From the NCBI GenBank assembly GCA_038258215.1, contig JBBSQC010000019.1:1-64000 (forward strand): a stretch of 64,000 bases of DNA. Reading direction: 5' to 3'. This stretch comes from Fodinibacter sp038258215 (GTDB lineage Bacteria > Actinomycetota > Actinomycetes > Actinomycetales > Dermatophilaceae). The position numbers and the translations under genes are program-made. Below, in pieces: positions 9,154 through 17,518 of this stretch (the stretch's first letter is position 1; every line of letters starts with the position of its first letter). The notes under the pieces were generated by a model, which was not told the DNA's origin, did not search any database, and saw only the letters and a list, made by a program, of their open reading frames with translations.

Positions 9154-12065
9154 GGTGACGCTATCGCCGTCGGGTCGACGCCGAAGGTCGGCACCGTGAG
9201 GGTGATCGGGTCCCCGGCGGTCACGGTGGCGGAGAAGGTGCGCGCCACGGGGGGCAGGTTGGGTCGCGTCGTGGAGGGCAGCGGGGTGACCGCGATCCGG
9301 GCCCGGCCGGTCTGGGCGCGGTCCTTGGTGCCCTCGGCGTAGGCCGCGTACTCGATGGTGACGAAGCGCTCCGCGGCGAGGCCCGTCGCCTCGGGGACGT
9401 AGCGCACCACGTTGCCCGAGGCGAAGGCCTGCTGGGCGTCGCCCTTGCTCACGACCTTCACGCTGGCCGGGTCGAGCTTCAGGGGGATGCCGTCGGCCAT
9501 CGTGTCGTTGTCGAGCACCGGCACGGTGACCGTGTCGCCCTCGCGCACCGTGGCGGTGTCGTCCTGCACGAGCGGCAGGGCGTCCTTCAGGGTCGGCTGC
9601 TGGAGCACCGAGACCTGCCCGTCGGTGCGCTGGGTGCCGTCACTGACGGTGTAGCGGACCGTGGCCCGTCGGCCGGTGCCACCCTCGTCGGGGTCCAGCG
9701 CCTCCAGTCGGACCCACCGCCCCTGGTAGATGGAAGGCTGCACCCAGCTGCTGTCGCCCTCTGAGCTGACCGAGGCGGTGACCAGCACGTCGCCGCGGGG
9801 GCTGTAGTCGTTGGCGAGCACGTCGACCATCGCCGGGGCCTGGTCGTGCAGCGTGGCGGTGTCGGGCACCGCCACCGGGGGCGCGCCCTCGGGCGGGGTG
9901 ACGAGGTCGACCCGGATCCGCCCGGGCGCCGCTCCGGCGCCGGTCTGGGCGGAGTAGGTCAGCTCGGCGGTGCCGGGCGTGTCACCGGTGACCGTGACCT
10001 GCCCCGTCGAGAGGTCGGTGTCGACGCTCAGCGGCCCCACGGAGCGCACCTCGGAACGGAGCTTCAGCACGGCATCCGGCTCGCCCGGGTCGGCACCGGC
10101 GATGTCGTTCCCGAGCGGCTCGACCTGCAGCGGCTTGCCCACGACCCCGCGCACCGCGTCGGGCTGGGTCTTCGGGGGGACGAACTTCGAGTCCTTGGTG
10201 CCGATGACCTGGGCCGTGACGGTGCCTTCGGTGGTGCCGCCGCGCCCGTCGGTGACGACGTAGGGGATCTTCTGGGCCCCCACCTTGTCGGGTGCGTTGA
10301 GGGTGACCCGACCGGCACCGTCGATGACGCTGCCCTCGCCCTCGGCGCGCGCGGCGAGGATGTCGCTCTCGGGGTCGCGCCAGTCGGCGAGCACCGGCAC
10401 CGAGAGCCGCCGGCCCGCGACGACCGGGTACTTCGTCTGGGCGAGGACGGCACCGCCCTGGCGCAGGCGCGGGGCGTTGTTGACGTCATCGGCGACGATG
10501 CGCACGCTCACCGTGGCGTCGCCCTTGGCCTTCGTGGTGCCGTTGTTGACGCGGTACTTGAAGGCGAAGGCCTTGCCCGCGCTGCCCTCGGGGACCAGCA
10601 CGTCGATGGCCTGCCCGTCGGAGGAGACGGTGGCCGAGACACCCGCCAGCGACGGGGTGGTGACGTCGGTCTGGTCGATGGAGAGCACCGACCCCGCGAC
10701 GTCGGTGTCGTTGTCGAGCACGTGGAGCTTGCTCGTGACCCCGGGACGCACCGCGAGGTCGTCGTCGACCGCCTTGGGAGGCTGGTCCAGGCTCGCCTCG
10801 TCGACGAGGTTCTCGTCCTTCTTGTCGTTCTCGTCGTCGGTGCGCGTGGGGGGCACCAGCGCGTCCCAGTTGTCGATCTTGGTCGGCTTGTCGTTGAGGT
10901 CCCAGACGTCGCCGTTGTCGAGGTCGTTGAGCACGACGAGGCCCCGGTTGACCCGCAGGGCCACGCCGTCGCGGGTATCGCGCTCGCCCTCGACCGGGAG
11001 CGTCGCGGTCGGCTCGTCGTCGGTGCGACCGCAGTTGGCGCCGTAGAACACCCGGCCGGCCTCGGCCCACGCTGCGTGCAGGCACCCGCCGAGGACGACG
11101 GGGCGGGACAGCACGGTGCGGGTCACCCGGTCGACCTGCTCGGCGAGGCGCACCCCACCCGGCGAGACCCCGCCGTCGAGCGGCACGAGCACGGCGCGGT
11201 CGGCCGACTCGACCGCCACGGTGCGGGACTCGGGGCCGGGCTGCTGGAGCGCGGCATACCGCCCGCCGTCGGTCGTGACCTGGGCGTCGAAGCCCTCGGG
11301 CTCGGCCTCCGTGTGCACGCGGTCGTGCTCCGGGTCGTAGGCGACCCACGTCGCGCCGACGGCGGTGATGTCGGGGGTGGCGGTGCGCAGCGTGGTCTCC
11401 ACGACCGTGGGCGGTGCGAATGCCGCACCGCTCACCGCCACCGTGGTCACCACGCCCGTCGCGCCCGACACCGCGTGGATCGTGCCCGACTCGTCGACGG
11501 CGATGGAGGCCTCCTTGCCGACCTCCGCGACGGGCTTGGCAGCCGCCCCGAGGTCGGGGAGGGCGGTGATGCCGGCCGAGGCGTCGACGCGCTGGGCGAA
11601 GAGCTTGCCGGACTCCGGGTCGAGGAGGGCCACGGTGCCGCCGCGCAGGTCGACCGGCTTGGGCGGGAACACGCCGGGCTTGGGGGTCGGGACGACGATC
11701 GAGGCAGCCGGGTCGCCGGCGGTCGAGGTGCGGGGGTTGATCGGGAAGACCTGGCCGGCCCCGGTGCCGAGCCCGAGCACGGCCGCGCCGTCCTGGAGCA
11801 CGTCGAGCCCGCTGCCCGCCGTGACGCTCGTCGCCACCCCCGTGTCGAGCTGGCCGATCGGCACGTTGGCCCGGGCGAACTTGGCCTGGGTGTCCGAGCT
11901 CACCCAGACACCCGCGTCGTTGAGGTTCGTCTCGTGCACGGTGCTGCCGTTGCTCGCGACCGCGGCGTATGCCAGGCCCGAGGCCACGAGGACGACGGCG
12001 AGGGTGCTCGCCGTACGACGCCTGGCCCGGGCCGGAACACGGCGCGACGGAAGAGCCCCTGGCAC
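9150..12065 (-). CDS. Ig-like/fibronectin surface protein, N-terminal part (ends at apparent frameshift)
   Basis: 971 residues from GTG 12065, chosen for the strong GAAGGGGG at 12071-12078 five bases upstream; an in-frame ATG at 12110 is the alternative. A basic N-terminus (ARARRR) precedes one hydrophobic segment (TASTLAVVLVASGLAYAAVA), giving type II membrane anchoring or secretion. Next comes a propeller-like region rich in Gly-Val repeats, then cadherin/Ig-like repeats with signatures VLDNDTDVAGS, VLANDYSPRGD and VLDNDTMADG. The frame ends VDPTAIASP-stop. Adding one base near 9172 restores VDPDGDSVTVTGVV and joins it to the downstream reading frame, so the ancestral product was about 2100 residues. 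Whether the break is real or an assembly error cannot be told from this sequence. Confidence 0.86.
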   Translation of the reverse strand: MPGALPSRRVPARARRRTASTLAVVLVASGLAYAAVASNGSTVHETNLNDAGVWVSSDTQAKFARANVPIGQLDTGVATSVTAGSGLDVLQDGAAVLGLGTGAGQVFPINPRTSTAGDPAASIVVPTPKPGVFPPKPVDLRGGTVALLDPESGKLFAQRVDASAGITALPDLGAAAKPVAEVGKEASIAVDESGTIHAVSGATGVVTTVAVSGAAFAPPTVVETTLRTATPDITAVGATWVAYDPEHDRVHTEAEPEGFDAQVTTDGGRYAALQQPGPESRTVAVESADRAVLVPLDGGVSPGGVRLAEQVDRVTRTVLSRPVVLGGCLHAAWAEAGRVFYGANCGRTDDEPTATLPVEGERDTRDGVALRVNRGLVVLNDLDNGDVWDLNDKPTKIDNWDALVPPTRTDDENDKKDENLVDEASLDQPPKAVDDDLAVRPGVTSKLHVLDNDTDVAGSVLSIDQTDVTTPSLAGVSATVSSDGQAIDVLVPEGSAGKAFAFKYRVNNGTTKAKGDATVSVRIVADDVNNAPRLRQGGAVLAQTKYPVVAGRRLSVPVLADWRDPESDILAARAEGEGSVIDGAGRVTLNAPDKVGAQKIPYVVTDGRGGTTEGTVTAQVIGTKDSKFVPPKTQPDAVRGVVGKPLQVEPLGNDIAGADPGEPDAVLKLRSEVRSVGPLSVDTDLSTGQVTVTGDTPGTAELTYSAQTGAGAAPGRIRVDLVTPPEGAPPVAVPDTATLHDQAPAMVDVLANDYSPRGDVLVTASVSSEGDSSWVQPSIYQGRWVRLEALDPDEGGTGRRATVRYTVSDGTQRTDGQVSVLQQPTLKDALPLVQDDTATVREGDTVTVPVLDNDTMADGIPLKLDPASVKVVSKGDAQQAFASGNVVRYVPEATGLAAERFVTIEYAAYAEGTKDRAQTGRARIAVTPLPSTTRPNLPPVARTFSATVTAGDPITLTVPTFGVDPTAIASP

Positions 12066-12275
12066 GGGATCCCCCTTCTCGACCTGCAGTTGGACACGTC
12101 TCCGGGACATCGACACACCGGAGCAACCCCTTGAGGATAACCGCGACCCCCGCGTGGTAGAGAACCAAAGGGAGGGGAGCACTCCCCATGGTCGAATGAC
12201 CCGAAGCGGTCGTCCGGCCCGGGTCCGCCCGGGAAACCCCGGCTGTCCCGGGGAAGGCTGGTCCAGCACGGCCGG

Positions 12276-12300
12276 GGTTTATCGGGTGACCCGATAAACC
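12276..12300. repeat. perfect 12-bp inverted repeat (operator or terminator)
   Basis: GGTTTATCGGGT and ACCCGATAAACC flank a single central G. The site lies 34 bases after the FHA/HTH gene stop and about 210 bases upstream of the fibronectin protein start, both on the minus strand. One-base spacing favours a protein-binding dyad over a hairpin, but extrusion as a terminator cannot be excluded. A smaller G/C hairpin (12237-12253) and a GGGGAG-CA-CTCCCC dyad (12174-12187) lie in the same 268-bp gap. Confidence 0.6.
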
Positions 12301-12333
12301 TGGGCTGGGGGCAGGGGGCTGGAGCCGGCGAGG

Positions 12334-13029
12334 TCAGTCCGGGAGGAGGGCGAGGTCCGCCTCGGTGACCATGCGGGTCGACAGCGCGTGCTCCACGAGC
12401 CGGTTCTTGCGGTTGCTCGCGAGCTTGCCCGGCCCGCCGTGCAGGCCGCGGGTGCCGGCGTCGGCGAGCTTCTGGCAGACGTTGTCCAGCTTGCGGTTGA
12501 ACTTGGTCACCGTCCAGTCCAGCCGCTCGGCCGCCGCGGCGGAGGAGGGGATCTGGCCGGCTCCGGCATACGACGTGCGCAGGAACCCCTCGCACAGCGC
12601 GATGACGAGCAGCTTCTGGTCGGGGGTCATCGAGACCCGCCCGACGGTGGTGGCCCCGTCGGAGTCCTCCGGCTCGATCTCGGCCGCGGTCTCGACGGAG
12701 ACGAAAGGGGTGTCGCTCACGACGAGGTCGAAGTCGTAGGTCGTGGGCCCGGCCGTGAACCACACGGTGAACGCCTCGAGGGCCAGGGGGATGCGCGCAC
12801 CCGGGGAGAGCCACGCCTGGAAGAGGCCCTTCTTGTCGGCGACCGTGGCCGTGAGCGTGGAGCCGACGTTGGAGAGCCACCACAGCCCGTGTTCCCGGTG
12901 CACCTGGAGGAACACCCGGTGCAGGTAGGGGTTGTCGTCGATCTCGACGTCGGCGACCCTCCCGATCGTCAGCGGCTCGTCCTCGCCGGCGAGGAACTCC
13001 TCGCCGCAGAACTCCAGCGTCACTCCCAC
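12334..13029 (-). CDS. FHA-like domain protein with C-terminal winged-helix-like region
   Basis: 231 residues from GTG 13029, preceded by GAAGGAG seven bases upstream. The N-terminal half resembles an FHA fold (LTIGRVADVEIDDNPYLHRVFLQV, then WWLSNVGS). The C-terminal half (MTPDQKLLVIALCEGFLR... LDWTVTKFNRKLDNVCQKLADAG) looks like a helix-turn-helix module of the kind found in actinobacterial FHA/HTH proteins. It lies 25 bp after the kinase gene, so it probably reads phospho-threonines made by that kinase. Whether it binds DNA or only protein is unknown. Confidence 0.8.
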   Translation of the reverse strand: MGVTLEFCGEEFLAGEDEPLTIGRVADVEIDDNPYLHRVFLQVHREHGLWWLSNVGSTLTATVADKKGLFQAWLSPGARIPLALEAFTVWFTAGPTTYDFDLVVSDTPFVSVETAAEIEPEDSDGATTVGRVSMTPDQKLLVIALCEGFLRTSYAGAGQIPSSAAAAERLDWTVTKFNRKLDNVCQKLADAGTRGLHGGPGKLASNRKNRLVEHALSTRMVTEADLALLPD

Positions 13030-13054
13030 GGGTGCACTCCTTCGTCGGTGCCGG

Positions 13055-14503
13055 TCAGCCGGCGCTCTGGCAACGGATCTCGGATCGGGGTGAGGTGAGC
13101 CCAGTCTTGCGCGACACGGCGACCTGCGCGCACACGAGCGACCCCGTCGGCGACTCCACGGTGTGCCGTGGCTCGCCGGTGACCGTGGTGACGTCGGCGT
13201 CGACCACCGCCGCCTCGCTGTCGGCGACCCGCACCTGGAAGAAGTCGTCCTCCTCGACGCCGGTGTAGTTCCACGAGAACGTCACCGTCCCCGGCCCCGA
13301 GCGGGCGTCGATCACCGGCTGCTCCGGGTAGTCCACGGCCCGGCTCGGCACCGCGCTCTGGGTGCGCTGGGTCGCCGGCGAGTCCTCTCCGGGGGTGTCG
13401 TCGCGGCCCAGTGCCCAGACCAGCGCCCCGACGAGGCCGACGACGAGCACGGCCACCACCGCGAGGAGTGCCCCGCCACTGACGGTCGACGGGGCGTCGT
13501 CCAGCTCGGTGGCCTCCGCGTCGTCGACCGCGGCGCCGCTCGGCTGGGCCCCGATCACGCTGGAGGGGGTCCGCACGCTGGTGCGGTCGCGGTCGACCTC
13601 GGGCCGCGGCATCTCCGAGACCGCCGTGTTGCCCTGCTCGTCGAGCACCACGACCGAGGTGCGCGGAAGCCGTTGCTCCTGCTCGACGGCCTGCAGCCCC
13701 CGGGCCAGCTCCAGGGCGGTCTGCGGCCTGGAGGAGGGGTCCTTGGCCATCGCGTGGGCCAACAACCGCTCGAGCGACACCGGCACGTCGGCCCGGCCGG
13801 TGGCCGGCACCGGCACCGCCCGGATCCGCGGCATCAGGGCGTAGGCCGAGTTGTCGCCCCCCGGCTGCTCGAACGGCGAGCGCCCCACCAACAGGTGCCA
13901 GAGGGTGGCGGCGAGGGAGTAGACGTCGCTGCGGGAGTCGCCGTTGGACTGGCCGTAGAGCACCTCCGGGGGCGACCACGGCACCGAGACGCCGACGTCC
14001 TCGTCGACGTCCTCGGCGTGGCCGCCCCGCCCGGCGATCCCGAAGTCGGTCAGCCCCGGCTCGCCGTACTGGCTCACCAGCACGTTCGCGGGCTTGATGT
14101 CGCGGTGCACGATGCCCGCCCGGTGCGCCGTCTCCACCGCGCTCGCCAGCTGGATGCCGGTGCGCAGCACCTCCTCGACGGACAGCCGGTCGGCGCGCGA
14201 GCGCACCGCGAGGTTGGGCGGCGGGTAGTACTTCATCACCAGGTAGGCGCCACCGTCGGCGGTCTGGTCGGAGCGGAAGACCTGCACGATGTAGGGGTGG
14301 TCGGCGAGCTGGGCCATGGTGTCGGCCTCCTCGACGAACTGCCGCCGGATGGCCGCGGTCAGTCCCTCACGCTTGAGCACCTTGACGGCCACCGGCATCC
14401 GCGGGCTCTGCTGCTCGTAGAGGTGCACGTCGGCATACCCCCCGGAGCCGAGCGGCCGGACGAACTCCAGCCCGGGGATCAGCGGCGCCTTGCCGTCGGT
14501 CAC
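13055..14503 (-). CDS. transmembrane Ser/Thr protein kinase (PknB-like) with extracellular fibronectin-like tail
   Basis: 482 residues. The kinase domain has a Gly loop GSGGYADV (19-26), Lys41 in VAVKVLK, catalytic HRDIKPANVL with Asp135, DFG at 153-155, and an APE-equivalent SPPEV. A roughly 90-residue linker leads to one membrane helix (GGALLAVVAVLVVGLVGALVW). About 100 extracytoplasmic residues follow, with a fibronectin-like stretch (GTVTFSWNYTGVEEDDFFQVRV). All catalytic residues are present. The GTG start at 14503 overlaps the FHA gene stop. Pairing with PP2C and two FHA proteins indicates a complete phosphorylation circuit. Confidence 0.95.
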   Translation of the reverse strand: MTDGKAPLIPGLEFVRPLGSGGYADVHLYEQQSPRMPVAVKVLKREGLTAAIRRQFVEEADTMAQLADHPYIVQVFRSDQTADGGAYLVMKYYPPPNLAVRSRADRLSVEEVLRTGIQLASAVETAHRAGIVHRDIKPANVLVSQYGEPGLTDFGIAGRGGHAEDVDEDVGVSVPWSPPEVLYGQSNGDSRSDVYSLAATLWHLLVGRSPFEQPGGDNSAYALMPRIRAVPVPATGRADVPVSLERLLAHAMAKDPSSRPQTALELARGLQAVEQEQRLPRTSVVVLDEQGNTAVSEMPRPEVDRDRTSVRTPSSVIGAQPSGAAVDDAEATELDDAPSTVSGGALLAVVAVLVVGLVGALVWALGRDDTPGEDSPATQRTQSAVPSRAVDYPEQPVIDARSGPGTVTFSWNYTGVEEDDFFQVRVADSEAAVVDADVTTVTGEPRHTVESPTGSLVCAQVAVSRKTGLTSPRSEIRCQSAG

Positions 14504-15915
14504 TCCTCCACCTCGTAGGTGAGGGAGACCTCGTCGGCCAGGGTGATGACGGTGCCCGGCTCGATGCCCTGGTCCTCGGTGGGGCGCAGCCGCACGGCCT
14601 CCTCCCCCGGCAGGGCCACGGTGGTGCCGTTGGTGGACCCGAGGTCGCGCACGAGCACGTGCCAGCCCTCGAGCAGCACCTCGGCGTGGTTGCGGGAGAT
14701 GTCGCGGTCGGCGCCACCGACCCGGATCAGGTGGGGGCGCTGGTTGGCGGGCAGCTCCTCGTTGACGCGGGGCGCCCGCCCGAGCAGCACGCCGCGGTCC
14801 AGGGGCACGACGCCACCGGTGGAGATGCGCAGCACACCGAGCGGCGGGCGCGCGGTCTGGAAGGGCTGCTGGGGCGGGATCTCCCGGCCGCAGGACCGGC
14901 AGTGGCCGGCGTGCGGCGGCGAGTGGTGGCCGGCCGGGCAGAGCACGGCCAGGACGACGGGGCGGTCGAGGTCGGCTTCCACGGGCAGGGCTCCGCGGGC
15001 CGTGGTCACCTCGGGTGCCGCATCCTTCGAGTCGTCGTCGGACAGCGGCGCGGATGCCGTGTGGTCGCCGGGGTCGGATGCCGGGGCCGTCAGCGCCGGC
15101 GCCGGCGTCGAGGGACTCGGCGGGGCCTGCTCGTCGGGGACCCGAGCCCCCGGGACGGGTGGTGACGGTGCCGGTGCGGATGTCGGCGGCGACGGCTGCG
15201 GCGCCGGGAGGGCCTCGGTGGTGGCGGGGCCGCCCGATCGCCGCCAGGGCACCGAGTCGATGACCGCCGACGAGGGCGGTGGGACCGCGGGGACGCGCGC
15301 AACCGGGGGCAGTCCGGCGTGGTCGTCGGGCGGGGGCAGGGTCAGGTCCGGCTGAGGCGCGGGGGGCGCGGGCTGGACGGCGACCTCCGGCTCGACCTCG
15401 GGCTCGGCCTCGGCCTCCGGCTCCGCTGCGACGACGTCAGGCTCGCGGTCCGGTTCCGGCTCCGGGTCCGACTCCTCCTCCAACGCCTCCTCGGACGCCG
15501 GCTCAGGAGGGGCCACCACGGCGCGGCCGAGCAGCGCGGGACGCCGCCAACCGCGCGCCGGAGCGGGGTCGGGAGCGAGGAGCACCACCTCGGCGCCGAC
15601 CTCGGCGCGGCTCAGGTCGGTGTCCGACCACGGGTCGCGGCTCGCCTCCCCGAGGAGCCTCCCGTCAGCGAGGCGCGCGCGCGCCCGGCCCCGCACGACC
15701 ACCCGCACGGCCTCGTCGGCGACCTCGACCGCGACGAAGGCCGGCATCCCGGCGAGCCCGTGCCGGGCCAGTGCGTCCAACAGCCCCGGCATCCCGGCTC
15801 CGGCCGCGTCGCGCAGGGCCTCTGCGTGACGCTCACCGGCCTCGACGAGCGCGTGGACGGTGCCCGAGGTGACCTCGACCCACCCGGGGTGCACGACGGC
15901 GGTCACCGTGGTCAC
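14500..15915 (-). CDS. FHA domain protein with zinc-ribbon and proline-rich linker
   Basis: 471 residues from GTG 15915 (GAGGAG five bases upstream). The N-terminal 130 residues form a compact domain resembling a PP2C- or GAF-like sensor fold, not identified further. A long acidic and Pro/Ala-rich disordered linker follows (about 140-330). Next is a short zinc ribbon (CPAGHH...CRSCG). The C-terminal FHA domain contains LLGRAP, RDISRNHAEV and DLGSTNGTTV, the conserved phospho-Thr binding residues. Its stop overlaps the kinase start, so it is probably a substrate or scaffold for that kinase. Confidence 0.9.
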   Translation of the reverse strand: MTTVTAVVHPGWVEVTSGTVHALVEAGERHAEALRDAAGAGMPGLLDALARHGLAGMPAFVAVEVADEAVRVVVRGRARARLADGRLLGEASRDPWSDTDLSRAEVGAEVVLLAPDPAPARGWRRPALLGRAVVAPPEPASEEALEEESDPEPEPDREPDVVAAEPEAEAEPEVEPEVAVQPAPPAPQPDLTLPPPDDHAGLPPVARVPAVPPPSSAVIDSVPWRRSGGPATTEALPAPQPSPPTSAPAPSPPVPGARVPDEQAPPSPSTPAPALTAPASDPGDHTASAPLSDDDSKDAAPEVTTARGALPVEADLDRPVVLAVLCPAGHHSPPHAGHCRSCGREIPPQQPFQTARPPLGVLRISTGGVVPLDRGVLLGRAPRVNEELPANQRPHLIRVGGADRDISRNHAEVLLEGWHVLVRDLGSTNGTTVALPGEEAVRLRPTEDQGIEPGTVITLADEVSLTYEVEE

Positions 15916-15927
15916 GGGGGCTCCTCG

Positions 15928-16743
15928 TCAGGTTCGTAGCAGGTCGGCGCGCGGCGCGGTGTCCGCGTCGTCGTCGACATCCTCCTCCGACTCCACGGCG
16001 ACCACGACGACCGAGACGTTGTCCCGACCCCCGGCCCGCACCGCCGCGCCGACCAGCTGGTCGGCGGCGATCTGGGGATCAGCGTACTTGCGGGTGATGA
16101 GCATGATCTCCCGATCGTCCAGCTCGTTGGACAATCCGTCGCTGCACACGACGAAGCGCTCGCCCCGTGCGGGCGGCAGCACCCAGACGTCGGCGTCGGG
16201 AGCCGGGTTGCTGCCCAGCGACCGGGTGATGACGTTGCGCAGCGGATGCCGGGCCGCCTCGTCCCGGTCGATCAGCCCGGCGTCGAGGAGCTCCCGGACC
16301 TCGGAGTGGTCTCGGGTCACCAGGCTCATCCGGTTGTCGGCGAGCCGGTAGACCCGCGAGTCCCCGATGTTGAAGACGACCCAGTGCTCCTCGCCGCCGG
16401 CCGCCACGACGGTCAGGCCCGCCACCGTGGTGCCCATCCCGCGCTGCTCCGGGTGGGAGGTCTGGGAGTCCAGGATCCGCTGGTTGGCCGCCGCGAGCGC
16501 GACGCCCACGTCGTCCGCCCGCTCCGGCGGCGCGTCGTGCAGGCCCGCGAGCTCCTCGATCACGAGCTGGCTGGCCACCTCACCCGCGGCGTGCCCGCCC
16601 ATCCCGTCGGCGACCGCGAACACCGTGCCATCGGCGATGAGGTGGTCCTCGTTGTGCTCGCGGACCCGGCCGACGTGGGAGGCGCTGCCCGAGACCACCC
16701 GCAGGTCGGACCCCTTGAGCGTGCCGTGGTCCGTGGCGCTCAC
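15928..16743 (-). CDS. PP2C-family Ser/Thr protein phosphatase
   Basis: 271 residues. It carries the metal-binding PP2C motifs REHNEDHL, VADGMGGHAAGEV, GMGTTV, NIGDSRVYRL, SDGLSNELDD and GRDNVSVVVV, in order. It lacks membrane segments, so it should be cytosolic, and it reverses the neighbouring kinase. The GTG start at 16743 overlaps the upstream gene stop (GTGA). The gap to the FHA gene is 12 bp. Confidence 0.95.
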   Translation of the reverse strand: MSATDHGTLKGSDLRVVSGSASHVGRVREHNEDHLIADGTVFAVADGMGGHAAGEVASQLVIEELAGLHDAPPERADDVGVALAAANQRILDSQTSHPEQRGMGTTVAGLTVVAAGGEEHWVVFNIGDSRVYRLADNRMSLVTRDHSEVRELLDAGLIDRDEAARHPLRNVITRSLGSNPAPDADVWVLPPARGERFVVCSDGLSNELDDREIMLITRKYADPQIAADQLVGAAVRAGGRDNVSVVVVAVESEEDVDDDADTAPRADLLRT

Positions 16744-17222
16744 TGCGCCCCCTCGGAGATCGTGACGGTCTCGAGCACGCCCTGGAGCGTGTCGTAGTCG
16801 GCATCGAGGGCCTGTCCCCGCACCACACCGGTGGCGACGACGAACTGGGTCACCTCGGACTCCCCAGGAGCCGGGGTCACGAGGTGCACCTCCACGACGC
16901 TGCCCTCGGGGCCCTCCCACGAGACGTTGCGACCGAGCCACTCCCGCCCGCCGAGGTCCACGACGAAGGGGGCCTCGACCTCGGCGCCGGGGTGGTCGCC
17001 CACACCGGCGGCGGCCACCTCGTCGGCCAGCTGCTCCGCGGCATACCCCGAGGGCCTGGTGTGCCGGCGGATCGTGATCTCCACGGCCTCGGAGCCCGCG
17101 CCCGGCCCCTCCGCCGCGAGCAGGTCGGTGTCGGCCGGCAACGGCCGCCACCCGTCGGGGACGTCGATGCTCAGCGCCGGTGGGGCCGGCGCGTTCGGTC
17201 CGGGGAAGGCCAGGACGGGCAT
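16740..17222 (-). CDS. conserved small protein of unknown function, first gene of the cluster
   Basis: 160 residues from ATG 17222, with GAGGAGGAA eight bases upstream. No signal peptide or membrane helix is visible. The sequence is a mixed alpha/beta type with alternating hydrophobic strands (AVEITIRRHTRPSG; GSVVEVHLVTPAPGESEVTQFVVATG). It loosely resembles LpqN/DUF1795-like folds, but I cannot assign it. Four-base overlap with the phosphatase gene makes it the promoter-proximal member of the kinase/phosphatase cluster. Confidence 0.78.
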   Translation of the reverse strand: MPVLAFPGPNAPAPPALSIDVPDGWRPLPADTDLLAAEGPGAGSEAVEITIRRHTRPSGYAAEQLADEVAAAGVGDHPGAEVEAPFVVDLGGREWLGRNVSWEGPEGSVVEVHLVTPAPGESEVTQFVVATGVVRGQALDADYDTLQGVLETVTISEGAQ

Positions 17223-17262
17223 GCGGCAGGTTCCTCCTCGGATCAGGACACGACGAGGGACG

Positions 17263-17268
17263 AGAGTA
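17263..17268 (-). promoter_or_regulatory. candidate -10 box (TACTCT) of the kinase/fibronectin cluster
   Basis: TACTCT on the minus strand lies 40 bases upstream of the first cluster gene and matches the actinobacterial TAnnnT pattern. No convincing -35 is visible. Confidence 0.4.
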
Positions 17269-17427
17269 GTCCGAGCCGGTCCCGCGGGGCCATGGGGAGA
17301 ACTCCCCTCCGGCCCGGGCTCACGGGAGGGGCAGCCGCTCGCGGGTTTCGTCGGCCGGGCGGCGGACGCGGCGTCGATGGTCCGCCTCATCGGCTGAGCC
17401 CGGGGCCCCGTGCCCGATTGCCGCGGC

Positions 17428-17473
17428 CTACCGCCTGGTAGGTCGCTCGATCACCTCACCTACCGGGCGGTAG
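17428..17473. repeat. 15-bp inverted repeat between pcnA and the kinase cluster
   Basis: Arms 17428-17442 and 17459-17473 match at 14 of 15 positions, with a 16-nt spacer. Each arm is itself a short dyad (CTACC-GCCT-GGTAG type). It begins about 45 bases beyond the pcnA stop and 205 bases upstream of the cluster's first gene, so it could be the pcnA terminator or a regulator binding site. The 296-bp gap otherwise shows only the -10 box. Confidence 0.65.
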
Positions 17474-17518
17474 GGCACGGCGCTGGGCGGGATGCCGTCC
17501 GCGACGGTTCCGAGGTCC

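Noticed and set aside
9846..12134. Long plus-strand open frame (762 codons) opposite the fibronectin gene
   Set aside because: Arg/Gly/His-rich antisense product without domains; typical mirror of a high-GC gene with strong third-position bias.
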